A DNA stretch of 64,000 bases from Celoporthe dispersa. Taxonomy: Eukaryota; Ascomycota; Sordariomycetes; Diaporthales; Cryphonectriaceae. The position numbers and the translations under genes are program-made. How positions within the stretch are numbered: position 1 is the stretch's first letter; each line of letters begins with the position of its first letter. Under the pieces are notes generated by a model. That model was not told the DNA's origin. It saw only the letters and a program-made list of their open reading frames with translations, and searched no databases. The DNA lies in NCBI GenBank assembly GCA_016584495.1, contig WAID01000004.1, positions 1,116,001-1,180,000 on the forward strand, in the 5' to 3' direction. Below, one piece after another: positions 35,347 to 47,161 of the stretch.

Positions 35347-36105
35347 TCAGGCACCTCTTCCACGGCCCCGTCCACCCCTCTGCCCTCTGCCCCGACCGCC
35401 CCGATCACCACTACCCCTCCCGCCGTGGTCACCTCTCTGTCCTCCCCCTCCTCCTCCACCCCCGCCACCGCCACCACCCCGGCCTCCTCGGAAGCTGCTC
35501 TGTTGGTGATTCTGCTGCTGCTCCTTGACAACGTCGATGATCTCGTCCGGGACGCGAAGATATTTGATCTGCCCCAAGCAGCTCGCCGTTAGCAAAAAGC
35601 CTAACCGGGGATATGACACACACACACACGTACATTGTTCCCCTTGACATACGCCTCCGTCAACCGCATAAACTTGTCGCCTTCCTATCCAGAACCATCC
35701 CACCGTCAGCCCATCCTGTCCTGTCCATGATCTTCCCTGCTCTCAGGTGTGATTTGGGTAGAGAGGAGACAACCTCGTCGCGCAGCCGGGAGGTCGGGGG
35801 ACGTTTGTTTGTTTCGAAGAAGGGGAGGAGGAGGAGGAGGAGGAGGAGGAACGACGTACTGCGCTCGTCTGTATAACTTCTTTAAGGGTCAGGTTCATCC
35901 ACGTGTCGCAGTTGACCAGGTGGCCGTTGAGCGTCTCGCCGTTCTTGAGCTCGACAAGCATCGGGTGCCCTTGAGCTGCGTTGAGGAGACCTAGTGGTAG
36001 CTAAAACCAGTCGCAGGGGGAGAAAAAAAAGGCATGACAGTATTAGCTTCTCATGATGCACGCGCAGAGCGGAAGGGGAGGGAGGAAGGAAGCATGACAC
36101 ACCAT
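35347..36105 (-). CDS. LSM4, U6 snRNA-associated Sm-like protein
   Basis: Four exons: 36103-36105 (the ATG alone), 35860-36000, 35634-35684 and 35347-35568, with introns of 102, 175 and 65 bases, encoding 138 intact residues. The start MLPLGLLNAAQGHPMLVELK and the Sm1 motif (GETLNGHLVNCDTWMNLTL) are close to human LSM4. Sm2 follows as NNIKYLRVPDEII. The C-terminus is RGG-rich with a run of about 13 Gly at SFRGGRG. LSM4 is part of the LSM2-8 ring on U6 snRNA in the nucleus and the LSM1-7 ring in mRNA decay. The middle intron holds an imperfect GGA repeat (35829-35850). Intron boundaries are fixed by the conserved protein: TSA|EGDKF and GNN|IKYL. Confidence 0.93.
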
Positions 36106-36755
36106 GTTGCAGACGGTTTTATTCTGTACGTAGAGGGAGAGGGGAGAGGGAGAGAGAGAGATGGAGAAGGGATCGTCGTGTTACTGCATCGAGGATGGCT
36201 ATTTTGGTAGAGAGCTCTTGGAAAGATGCAGCCTTACCTGCGCCGAACTGCAGGTCCCGCGTCACTGGTACGAACCCAAAACGCACGGACCATGTCAGGG
36301 ATTCGTAGCGCAATGGTTAAGCAACGCCCCGAATACTCACCAAAGTAGTTTGTATCTGCAATACATCTATTATTTCAAGGGAAGAACACAAAAGTAGCGA
36401 CGACATCAAGAGATTCATCATCATCCTGAAAAAGAAGAGACAGAAGAAAAAAAGCACCACCAGCCCCCTTCGAGGAAAATGAAGGTCAAGTAATGCACGG
36501 ATTCCTTCCTTCGTGCCTAGCAAAGTGTGCAAAAACAAAAGGTAGGGGGGATGAAATCAAAAAGTGTTGGGCTTCCACCCGTTCGTTGATCGCCTACCCT
36601 GACTTCATACACATATAAAACAAATAAAAAATGAAATAAAAAGCACCCGACTGCGCTGCTAGAGCTTGCTACTCAGGAGACTGAGCCCCTCCTCGTCCCG
36701 AAGACCTTCCTCCACCACTGTCACATCACTCCTTGATATCCGGCCCGGAGTCCAT
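36106..36755. other. Upstream of lsm4 / 3' region of the BAR gene
   Basis: Holds the lsm4 promoter and a polypurine tract at 36130-36165. A stretch at 36301-36325 resembles a tRNA D-arm but nothing else of a tRNA is present. Confidence 0.4.
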
Positions 36756-38256
36756 CTAGGAGGTGCTCTCACGGCTCTTCCGGTAGCTGGCCTGTTTCAT
36801 GACAACTGAATGTCAGTCTTGCGTTGGATTGCTGCTTTCAGGACAACGAATACGCCGAAGCGCGACTTGCCTCCTGCTCCACCTGCAGACCCTCGATGGT
36901 AGGTGCAAGCTCGCTGAGGATCTCGTAGGCCTTCTTGTGGTACTCCATCTGGGCCGAGATGAGCTCAGCAAGGTTGCGGAGCGGCTCGGGGGTATCAAGG
37001 ACCTGTTTTATTTTATTTTTGCTCACGGTCAGTAACGAGGCCATTTCCTTTTCTTTTTTTTTCTTTCTTTCTTTGGTGCCCTTTGTTAGATGAGCAGCAG
37101 TGCAGAGGATAATAGCTCACGTTCTTCATCACACCGACGGCCTCCTCGGTCTGGGTAACAAACTCGTCCTCGGCCTTCTCGATCTCCTCCTGCGCCTCGG
37201 GGCTGATCTCCTCCTCGTGTGCACCCTCGCGAGGGCTCTGGGCGGCGGCGACGGCCGGCACGGGGAGCTTCCAGGTGGCGCCCTTGGCCTTGGTCTTGGC
37301 CGCGTCCAGGGTCAGGCGGGCCTTCTCGACGCCCTTGCGCGCGCGGGTGGCGAACATGATGTTGGTGTTCAGGGTGGTGTTCCAGCCGGCCAGGTACCGG
37401 CTCTGGATCTGGGCATCCTGGGCCAGCCTGGCCTCGCCGACGCGCTCCTCGGCCAGGGCGAACTTCTCGAGGGCGGTCGCCAGGGGGTCCTCGCCGGCGG
37501 CGGTGTGCTGCTGGTGCAGGAGCTGGCTGCTAGCCAGGGAGGCGCGTGCGATGGCATGGGCGAAGGTCTTGGGCTGGGGCTTCGCGGAGGGAGGGGCCGT
37601 CAGGGCAGCCTGGGCCTCGGCCGGGGAGGTGGCAGTCGACAGCAGCTGGACCTTCTCGCTCACTGTGCGGCCGAGGTCTTGGAACGTCTCGTTGATGTTG
37701 CGCGGGTAGTCGTAGGCCTCGGAAGAGTACTGAGTGCTGCATGTTGATAAGGGAGGATCGGGTCAGTGGGACATGTCTCGTCTGGCTCCGTTTCGGTGGG
37801 CATTGTATCTGGTATCGCACTCACGTCACAGCCAGCATCTTCTGGTGGACCTGCTTGAGGGCATCCACGCGCTTCTCGAGGTCGATGTAGTCGGGAGGGA
37901 GCTGGGTCTATATGTTATGGAGAGCATGAACCAATCAGCACGTGTCTCTGTGCGTCTTGTTTTCCCACCCGTTCATTTCTCCCCCCCCCCCTTCTTCTTC
38001 CCATCTGACACTCACCTTGTCATCAGCCTGGCCCAGCTGCTCCTTAGTGTACTGGAAGGTACGGGATGCGAATGGGGTGATCTGGGCCCCAAAGCCGCTG
38101 TCAGGACAAGTTGTCGTCAGCTGCTGCGTTCTGTGTTGCACGGCCAGATCATCCCATCCCAAGATTGAGGTAAGGTGGGAGTGATGACTCGAGAGTTGTT
38201 TCTGGTTCTCCTCTCTCTTACCTGAGGCTCTTGCCAAGGTTCTTGAAGTTATCCAT
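36756..38256 (-). CDS. BAR-domain protein (GVP36-like)
   Basis: Six exons: 38222-38256, 38016-38097, 37825-37907, 37121-37736, 36871-37002 and 36756-36791, giving 327 intact residues. The N-terminus MDNFKNLGKSLSGFG and the following TPFASRTFQYTKEQLGQADD are an amphipathic start typical of N-BAR proteins. The long central part is helical, with DYIDLEKRVDALKQVHQKM and ARKGVEKARLTLDAAK. BAR dimers bind curved membranes in endocytosis and vesicle traffic (family knowledge). Yeast GVP36 is the nearest named relative I would suggest. Intron 5 begins GC rather than GT (AG|GCAAGT) and has an actgac branch site and a CAG acceptor. That is a classic GC-AG intron, required to reach the final ASYRKSRESTS. 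Confidence 0.85.
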
Positions 38257-39064
38257 TGTTGATTTTTGGACTGTGGCTCAATGAAATCTTTCCAGCTTCG
38301 ACGTCGAGGTGGCTGTTTGTTGTCCCGGCAAGGGTTGAGGGAGAACGGCACGGGTGGCTTGTTTGTCTCGATGGCCAACGGGTGCAGGCAGTGCTTAGCT
38401 ATCTGGGCGCTGAAGGGGAAGGTGTTGGGAGGGGGCAGCTTCTAAAGCAATGGCCTATCAGGCGCTTGCTGGCCTGTGACAGCACTGCGGGGCAGGGGGT
38501 TCGGTTTAGGTAAGCAGGGACCCCGGCCGCCTGGGGGTGGATTGCTGGTGCTGATCTCGCCTGCCCTCAAGATTGTGCAGCTACAGATGGATACTAGGAC
38601 AGATTATAACACCTTATACAGCATCTGACACCTTTGTGATGATTTCAAGACAAGGTCTGATCTTCTTTTCTTTTTTTTAAAAAAAAAAATGGTGAGGCGA
38701 TTCAATTGTCAAGTACTCTGAAAAAGAGTACTGAAAGCTGGCTGCTTGCTCAAGTTGCATATCTGAAAAGCACAATGCAAAGTAGATATCAAAAGACATA
38801 CTTTAATCTGAACGGGATTCAAGATCTTTAAAGATGCTACATATTTCCTTTACGCCTACTTCCTGTCCAACCAAGAGATGGGCCATATCCATCGAGAACC
38901 GCCCGGGTATTCCTGTACTGTACTGTACTCCCTAGCCCCCTCTTTGTGTGAAACCAAAGTGTAGCAGAACGTCCCCGCCCCCCCAGGCTGATACTGATAC
39001 ATTTCTCACCGTCTTGTACATACATATATATGTGTGTGTATGTCTTATCCATCTTGTGCCTCAC
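38257..39064. other. Intergenic region
   Basis: Contains the BAR-gene promoter and the 3' region of the kelch gene, with a T/A run at 38671-38689. No coding signal. Confidence 0.45.
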
Positions 39065-42000
39065 TCACCACGACCGTTCCGGAGTCAGCCTCTCCTTAGT
39101 CGGGCTGTTACTTCTGCTCCGCTGCTCAAAGCTCTCGACCAAGTCCAGAACCCTCGTCCGCGGCCTCTCGTACCGCACCTCCTCCGCCTGCATGGGAACA
39201 CCCGGCGAGAAGCTCCTCCTGCCCTCGTAGTGCGACGAGTCCTCGCTGCCGCGCGGCTGGGGCACCTCGAGCAGCCGCGCCTTTCTCTCGTCCTGTCTGA
39301 ATTTTTCATTGGTTGCGCTCTCGAAGCTTCTCTGCTCGAGTAGCCGTGGCTTTTCTTCTTTGTTGTTTTCCCGGTTCTCCTTCTCGTTGGTCGCGCTCTC
39401 GAAACTTCTCTGCTCGAGTAGTAGTAATGGTGGCGCCTCCTGGGGCTGCTTCTGCTTTCCCTTGTCTCGCGCTCCAGCCTCGCCCAGACTCCTCCTTGGC
39501 TGCTCTTCATCGTCAGAAGACTCCTTGGAGTGGATGATGTCGTCATCATCACCAGCCTTTCTCCCACTGTTAGGTTCTTTCTCTTCTTCAAAGATGGGCG
39601 ATGGTCTTCTTCTCCCATCTCCTGCACCCTCTCCAATAGTGTCGTCGTCGTCGTCGTCATGTTCTGGGTCAACGATCACCGCCGACTCCGCGATGGAAAT
39701 GACATCGGGCTCGCCATTAACGATCCTCAGTCTCTCCTTCGGGACGCTGAACATGACCTGCACAAGCCTCTGCTCCGCCGACCTCTCGACATCCCAGTCC
39801 TCCTCATCCCCGTGCCCGTCACCGTGGCCACTAGCAGACCCGCCCGTCCCACCGCCGACATATTCCTCCCACGCCGACCGCCCCTGCTTCCGCTTCTGCA
39901 ACAAGCCATACCCGCCCAAACCCAGCCCTTCACCGAGCCCCCAGCGGTCATAGTCGCTGGTGTCACCCCGCGTAGGACTCTCCGTGCGGGTCGACCCCGC
40001 CCCCGAGCTACCGCTGCTGCTGGGCCCGCTGAACACCCTCCTCAGGCTGCCGAACCAGCTCCTCCGCGGCGGCTTGCTCTTGCTGGGGCTTCCCGGTGCG
40101 CCATCGTCGTCCGAGATGTGAGTGAGGTCCTCGATGTCCGAGATGGGTCTTGGACGGCCGAGCAGTAGGGTTGGGCCCTCGGTCTGCAGGGCCGGTATCG
40201 ACTTTGCCGTGATGAAGCTGCTGTTGCTGTTGCTGCTGCTGCTGTGGTCCGAGTGCGAGGTGCCTCCCCTTTTCTCGGCACCACCGCTGCCCCCAGAAGC
40301 AGCGAGCAGTCCTCCTCCAGCGCCGGCCGCAGCAACCCGCAGAGAGTCAGAGCGGTTGGCCAGGAAGCTGAAGGCGCTGCGGTTGGAGTCGGACAGGCCG
40401 CTCTCTGTCCTCGCGCCGGGTGTGGTCGGTGTGGTCTCTCCATCTACAAACCGCACAGACGAGCGGCGGGTGGGTGATATTCTGCCCATGCGCACCGATG
40501 CGCCGCGGGGCTGAAGGCGTCTTGTGATGAGGGCGTCCGAGGCGTCGACGTCTGTTACCCAGCCTGTCACTTCTGGGTGCTGCTGCTGTGGCTGGACCAG
40601 TGTCGGCACTGGCGTGGGCGTGCGGTGGTCGTGGTCGTAGACGTGATCATGGTCGTCCGTCGCGGGGCTGCTAAGCGGGTTCATGTTCCCGACGGCGAAG
40701 GGACTGGGCGTAGTATCGTTAACGGGCGTGACAAAGGGTCGTCCTCGGCCCCCTCAACCTCTTTATCGGGACTCATGGCCCCATGCATGGACATCTCGTC
40801 CTCTTCATCCTCCATGATGGGTGAAATAGCCGCAAATGTCCTGCTCTCGTCCACGCCTGTGGGCTGATACAAGCCCTGCGCAATGCGAGGGTTAGGTTTC
40901 CTGCGAGTAGGACCACGGTAGCCAAGAGGAGGCTCGATAGCCGCAAGGCCGCCGAAGTCGTGATGCTGCTGTTGCTGCCCCTGTGCACCTCCTCCTCGTT
41001 GGCCACGAAGACTCTCGTAGCCCAGCGACTTCTCGTCCCGAAGATACGGGTCGTGTCCGCCGGTGTACGAGTACCATCTTGCTGCGGCCTTGGGAACCCA
41101 AGGGTACTGCTGCTCATGCTCGTGTTCTGTCTCGTACATCTCCTCTGGGGTGATGAAAGGTGTTCCCGTAGTCAGGCCGCGGATGTGCTCGTCGCGATAG
41201 GCGTGTCGACGGCGCTGGCGGCGGCGGAGGCAGAAAAAGAGCGACGCAGAGGAGGATCAAGAGGAGGGGGATGCCCGCGCCTAGGCCTATCTCCAGGCCC
41301 AATTTCGTGTCGTCTGTCGAGGAGGAGTGGCTACCAGTAGTGGAGGAGGAGGAGGATGAGCCTGTCGGGTTCGTGTATGAGTCGGACCAGGACAGGGAGG
41401 TGAGGTTCAGAAATGTCTTGAGCTGTCCACCAGCCACGCTAATGTCGTCTCTCGTGCGCAGTCTGGATGTAGATGACGATGATGAGGTGGAGTATCCGCC
41501 TGCCACCATCATCACATTGCCTGGCAGCAGCGCAGCGCCATGACCATAAATACCCTCACTACCAGTCAAAGGCTGGTCATCAGGAACCACCCAGGTCCAC
41601 TCCCCAAACGCGCTCCCGCTCAGGTCCAATACCGCAAGCTGCGGTTCCGCCGGCGTGCTGGTGTTGCCGACCCAGCCCCCTAGAATAATCAAGGCCGTGC
41701 CTGCCTCGTTAAGCACCGCAGTGTGTCCAGAGCGGGACTGCACCTGCACAGGGTCATCCCCATTCTTGGCGAGCTCGCTGCTGGTGGACGACGACGAGGC
41801 AGAAGACGGGCCCGAGATGGCAACATAACTCCACGACTCCTCAGGCAGGGACCAGATGGCAGCCGTCGAGATATTGACAAAGGCGTTGCGCGTGTGGCCG
41901 CCCAGCACGATGCTGTTGACCGTCTGGGTCACCGTGCCTGAGATGTTGGACGTGGAGGGAGGCAGCTGGGTGAAGGTGAAGCCGGCCTCTGCGACGGGCT

Positions 42001-42742
42001 GGGACGCCAGCGACAGGACCTCGGCATCGTAGCCGTCAGATGACGAGGGTGTGAGCCTGACCATGGCGTTGGAGTAGTCTGCCGCGCTGACCCAGGTGGT
42101 GGATCCGTTCCGGGTCGCGTTGGGACACTGGCCTCCGTATGAGTAGATCTGGGCGGCTGATATGGACGGGGCGATGACTTCGGAGAAGGCCACACCCCCT
42201 CCCAGGAAGTAAGGTCCTGTGGTGCCGTCCAGAGAAGAAGAACCCTGCTGTTCTTTCCACGATGCCCTGCCGGAGGAGGAGGTGTTGTAGATCCATACTG
42301 ACGAGCTGTCGTCAGACGAACAGTCGCCCGCAAAGACAATGATGGATCCATCTGCCGCAAGCGCGGGCGAGAAGGCTGTGGTGTTGCTCGACGAGAGAAA
42401 AGGCAGTCCGGATGTGAGTGTCGTGACAGCGCTGGCGAGGGACGAGGCAGCCAGCGTGGACGAGACGTCGAGGGACAGGAGGTCGACCGAGTCCCCGGCA
42501 CCGTTAGGCGACAAGATGTACGCTGTGCTGTTGCTGCTGGTGCTTCCTCCCCCTACCGATCCAGGTATGACGATGGTCGTTGGTACATACGGCAGGAGCG
42601 ATGATGTCTTGGCACCTAACACAGCAGAGACGGCAGACGAGGCTAGGATGACATTGACCATGATCGTCATCGCCGAGGGCCACGTCTGGATCGACAGCGC
42701 CGCCGCCCCGGAGCGCCTTGTCTCGACGGTGCTGGGCAGCAT
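39065..42742 (-). CDS. Kelch-repeat type I membrane protein with long cytoplasmic tail (two frame breaks)
   Basis: A single open series of about 1225 residues. A hydrophobic leader (MTIMVNVILASSAVSAVLG) is followed by a Ser/Thr-rich ectodomain with kelch-type repeats: SIIVFAGDC, AQIYSYGGQC, TALIILGGWVG and NVMMVAGGYS. One membrane helix comes next (GLGAGIPLLLILLCVALF) with a stop-transfer CLRRRQRRR. The cytoplasmic tail is about 700 residues, low in complexity, with acidic runs, a 26-residue duplication and a basic SPTKERL ending. Fungal proteins of this layout are often annotated as galactose oxidase/kelch or cell-wall-anchored proteins. No catalytic role is visible. Breaks: one extra A at 41234-41238 (just after the helix) and one missing base near 40736-40738. 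Undoing both makes a length divisible by three. Without them the tail would be replaced by unrelated residues. Confidence 0.72.
39309..39421. repeat. In-frame 78-base duplication inside the kelch gene
   Basis: A block at 39309-39343 recurs at 39387-39421 with only a few differences, offset 78 bases (26 codons). Each copy encodes LLEQRSFESATNEK. The copies lie in the cytoplasmic tail and preserve the frame. Confidence 0.8.
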
Positions 42743-44101
42743 TCCAGCTGTTGTCTAGCTCTCTAATGCTGGTTCGGGTAGGAGTGATTTTTTTTCCCCC
42801 GCTTGTTTTAAATTAATGTGTTTCTCTTCTTTTCTTTTCTGGCCTGCGCAAAACACACAAAAACGAGAGCACCCGTCTCTCAAGTCATGATGATAATGGC
42901 CCCGTACCGGAAGAGAGAAAACATTTGGACTTGGCCTTCGTGTCGTACGTATCTGCTGTGGGTGGTTGCAGATCCGTGACAGCCTTGTCCGGGGCCCGGG
43001 CGTAGTCTGGGGTGCAGGTGGTGGAGGAGAAGGAGCAAGAAGAGGAGAGGAAGCTGAAACAAAACACAACAACACCTCCAGAAAGGAAAGAGGGGCCCTG
43101 GCTCGCTCAGGCTGCACGACAGCTACAGTTGAGTTGCAGCGCATGAAAGGTGACGCACAATGAGCTATTCGTGTTTTCTTTTTTTTTTCCCCTTCCCTCG
43201 GAGAAAGGAATCGTCAGGCAGAGACCTCAGCAGAGTCCGTGGTTGAAGTGATCAGTAGTGGTATGGGTCCAAAAGGGAAACTGGTCCAGGGTGGTTGAGG
43301 CGACTGGGAGTGGGGGGAATTTGGGTGGCTGGTGATGATGGGCTGGAGGGTCGAGAGATCCGATCCCGAGCAGGGTCAACAACAGGAATCAATCTTGCAT
43401 GTACTATGTACCGTAGTGCTGTGGTACATACTACAGGGTACAACGTGCAGCAAGGACAGGGCTGCAGATAACAAGTGTGGTCCCTTGGGAATTAATCCTT
43501 GTGTATACAAAGCATGTACATAAAGTACGCATCCAAGATTTCCAAGATTCGCGTTTGCTACTGCGCTCAACCAGGTCGAAGAGAAAGAAGAAGAAAAAAA
43601 AGAGGATCCGGTGGTCGATGACCTTGGCTGGCCAATGGTAGATTTTTGGTCATCCGTCTCATTGCGCGTCGGACACACGTTACCGTAGCATTGTGCTAGC
43701 GGGCCAAGAGTATTTAGCAGGAGGCTGGTAGCGCACCTTGGCGCGTGCACAAGGCTGTTGCTGGGGTTACGACTTACACAAGGCGACGGGAGCCGATCTC
43801 TTTCATTTCTACAGTACAACCTCATATGTACTCAAATGGTTCATTCTTGAAGGAGATCACTCGAGGCACTTACTACGTACACTTTAGCGAATTGATGTCC
43901 AGTGGACTGACAAGAAACAAAATTCAAGAGAAATTCTACCAAATATACACTCATGATTGGCCCATTTATTGTACTTTCCCCACCCAAATCAATAAAGAGA
44001 AATCCACCCCAAACAAGCAACTGGCCTGCTCCTCCTCAAGACAGCCTCACATTTCTTTCGTCTTTTTTCTTCTTCTTCTTTTCCTTGTTCCACCAGCCAT
44101 C
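42743..44101. other. Intergenic region
   Basis: Upstream of the kelch gene. Contains T-rich tracts at 42786-42797 and 43178-43190 and an A-rich tract near 43589. An open plus-strand frame crossing 43745-44620 runs over the antisense of the neighbouring gene and is not supported. Confidence 0.45.
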
Positions 44102-45948
44102 CTAATAATCTTCATCATCAGAGTAGGGATCGTCAATGTCCATATCAGCTCCAGCCTGGCCGCCACCAGCCGTCGTCCGCCTCGTCTGCCCAGCCGCCGT
44201 CGTCCTCGCCACCACATCGCGCGTCACCATCGACGTCGCCAGCTGCGAGCGCAGCTCGTCTGCCGAGAGCTCCTCGTCCGTCACCAGCTGCCTGATCGCC
44301 AGCAGCTGCTCCTCAGATCCAGCACCTGCGCCCTCACACCGCGCAGGTCACTGTCCGTAGGCCGCCTTCCTAGCTCCTCCAGCGCCCTGTCGCGCTCCGC
44401 CGCCGCCGCCGCCGCCCTCGCGCGCGAGCTTCCGATCTCGTCTGACATGCTGGCCCACGTCTGCTCGGCCGCCTTCCGCTGGCCCTCCTCCTCCCTGCCC
44501 GCCCGCACGGCCTGCAGCGCGTCCGTGGCCGTCCTGGCCGCGTGCCTCTGCGCCTCTAGCTCGTGCCTGAGCGCCTCGACCTGCGCCGCCTGGTTGGTCT
44601 TGTCGCGCTGCAGCTGGTAGTTCTCCCTCGACGCCGACGTGGCCGCCGCGATCTGCTCCTCGTACTTCTTCTGCCACGAGCTCACCCGCTCCGGCCACCG
44701 CGGCTGCACGAGGCCCAGCACCCCAGGCTGTTTCTCGAGGTCCGCCGTCACCTCTTGGAAGTTGGGGCTGAGGAAGATGGTCGAGTGCCCGCTGCCCCTC
44801 AGCCGGTACGCTCTCGAGCAGATGTCTAGGGCGGTCACCCCAGCCGCGTGCACCGCCCCGCCAGGCGCCTGCACGAACGCCCTCTCGCCCACCAGCCCGG
44901 CCTCGCGGTACGTCTCGGCCACCTGGCCGTCGAGCCCTTCCTTGCCGTCAAAGAGCCGCTGGAGCGCTGCCCAGGTCTCATCGCCCGCGTTGACCAGCAC
45001 ATAGCGGTCCTGGCCCGCCACAAGCTCACGAGCCGGCCGTCCGCTGGGGCCATTGCCGTTGCTGCTGAGCGACTGCATCGGCACGACGGCGTCTTTGGCC
45101 AGCGCGTCGCGCATGTTGGCCATGTCCAGCTCCATCTCGTGCATGCGGATCGTCATGCCCTGCGCGTGCATGAGGAGCTGGCCCAGCAGGGAGTTCTTGA
45201 CCCCGCGCAGCTCGTCTGAGTTGCCAGGCTCCTCGTCATCAGGCGGCACCAGCGCCAGGATCCCGCCCATCGGGCTATACTCGTGGTCCAGCCGCTCCAG
45301 GCACTCGTTGGCGTGCATCACGAGGTTGTGGTGGCTCGCATACGGCTGCCTGGCCACCTGGGTCTGGTAGTATTGGTTCTTGGTCGCCTCTTTGAGCCCC
45401 CTCGCCGGCACGGCGGTCAGGGGGCAGCGGAACAGCGTGTCGTCTGCGTCATTGCGCGACTCGACCTCGTTCATGAGCGCGTTGAGAGGCTTCCAGTGCT
45501 CCGGATCGTCATTCTGGTACGGCACCCCGAGATTCGCCAGCCAGTCGAAGGCTGAGCCCATCTCGAGCCGCCGCTGAGGGCTCGAGACGTAGGTGCCTGT
45601 CGCCGCTGCCGCCGCCGTGGCGCCGTCACCACTCTCGCCCGCGTCCCAGTCACCCTGGCGTTGTCCGTCGATGCGGCCGCTGTGCAGGCTCGGGTCCAGG
45701 TACGAGATGAGCAGCGCCAGGGACTGGGCGTGCTGCTTTAGGGCATGCAGAGTGGGCGGGTGGCCCGGGGTGCCCAGGTAGGAGCAGTTCATGTGCGCGA
45801 GCATGCGGGCGTTGACGTCGTCTTCGCTGACGATTCGTGACCAGGGAGACACGTAGGGCAGGGCGTAGTCGGTGCCGTGGAAGTAGCCGACCTGGCCATC
45901 TTGTCCGTGATTGTTGTCCTCATGTTCGTGCTCTATGTCGTGAGACAT
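44102..45948 (-). CDS. Coiled-coil protein of unknown function (one frame break)
   Basis: Not recognised. A single exon encodes about 615 residues. The first part is His/Glu/Asp-rich, then comes a helical region of about 330 residues with no familiar motif (PYVSPWSRIVSEDDVNARML, FDWLANLGVPYQNDDPEHW). A coiled coil of about 170 residues (EALRHELEAQRHAARTATDAL) precedes an acidic end, DIDDPYSDDEDY. An in-frame ATG upstream at 46077 would add a hydrophobic segment, but MSHDIEHEHEDNN at 45948 starts the charged, coding-like sequence. One base is missing at about 44310-44316 within the coiled coil. Adding it turns DLRSSCWRS into DLEEQLLAIRQLV and restores the last 60 residues. It may be a lineage-restricted protein; no role is proposed. 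Confidence 0.6.
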
Positions 45949-47161
45949 GCTGATGGTAGACCACTTGTTCTGGCAGAAAGAAAGGTAGGTGCGTAATTGT
46001 AACGGGTGAGGGCTGTGCAGGAGTGAGAGCGGGAGGCGAGGGAATATGAAGAGACCTGCAAACACCAACGAGCCCACAAGAGTGATAGCTGGAGGGGTGG
46101 GGGCTGAGATGGAGGACAGTTCAGATTGATTAAATGAATCCGGACTTCCTTTTGTCTCCCCAGCTTCTCAGAAATCCCGACGCCGGTGAGCTCGCGTTCA
46201 TTGTTCTCCTTGTCGCCTCCCGTCGCCGGAACAGGCCCTCTTTCTCTTCTTTCTTTGACAATAGAGCGGCAGCAAAGGATGCACACACAGAACATCCATA
46301 CCCTTACTTTCCTTTTCCGTCTTTGGCAAACAGGTCTTGAAAACAATGCCTGGACTGCTTCTTACTACACCAGCTAGCTCATCCTCCGGGCTGCTTGAGT
46401 AGGTTTATCAAGAAACTCGAGGAGGCTGATAAGTGTGTCTGAGTTCCACAATGGTGGTCATACTTGATGGAACATCTGCTCAGCAGACGCTATACCTGTC
46501 CTGCCAGTGTAACAAAGAAAGACCTATGACAAAGGACAAGACAAAAGTTTATAATTAAATATATAAAAAAAAGGAGAAATCTTACTAATCAATTTTTTTT
46601 CGTTTTCTTTTCGTTCTCGCTCCCCTGTTCTAATTCTAGTAAGAAACTAAAAAGGGAGGGGTAAAAAGGTATTATTGTCTGATGATCTCGAGCGAATTTT
46701 ACTACGCCTTCAGAGAGAAAGAAAGAGAGAGAGAGAAACGTCGCCCATCGCACCGACAGTTTGAACTCTGTGGGGCGAAATTGTGTAAGATGATTCGTCA
46801 GCCAACGCCAGTAACCAAAAGTAGAAGTTGTAATACCGCCATTAATTGGTCAAGACAACATTCCCGTACCCACATGAACACTCCTCCAAAAGGCTTTCCA
46901 CAGAGGAATCACCTCTCAGCTCATCAAGTAGGAGATGACGATAGGAGTGGTCGGGTCTGCACCTGCTCCCAAGTCCGAGGAAAACGTGTTTTCTTCTTCT
47001 TCTCTTCTTGTATAAATAGAAGGTCGATGTTCCCTTCTGCTGCCTCTCACACTCCCCAGAGTCCGCCGCAGATACAAGAAACAAAACACAGAGTTTGCCT
47101 CTCATTCATTCACTGTACAGTTCCATTCTCTGCTTCAAGTCTGCGGCTCTACATATATAAG
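45949..47161. promoter_or_regulatory. Divergent upstream region of the coiled-coil and SDR genes
   Basis: 1.2 kb between divergent starts, AT-rich at 46550-46680. A TATA box at 47011 belongs to the SDR gene. An open frame from 46682 runs into the SDR start but its extra N-terminus lacks conserved content. Confidence 0.4.
47011..47018 (+). promoter_or_regulatory. TATA box of the SDR gene
   Basis: TATAAATA in the context cttgtataaataga, about 150 bases upstream of the SDR start codon and after a T/C-rich tract. Called by consensus and position only. Confidence 0.5.

Noticed and set aside
36297..36330. tRNA-like D-arm (gtagcgcaatggttaag)
   Set aside because: No matching acceptor stem, anticodon arm or T-arm within 80 bases on the plus strand. 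A GGGTTCG-like string nearby lies on the other side and strand.
43745..44620. 291-codon plus-strand open frame
   Set aside because: Overlaps the antisense of the coiled-coil gene and has low-complexity Arg/Ser content and no start context.
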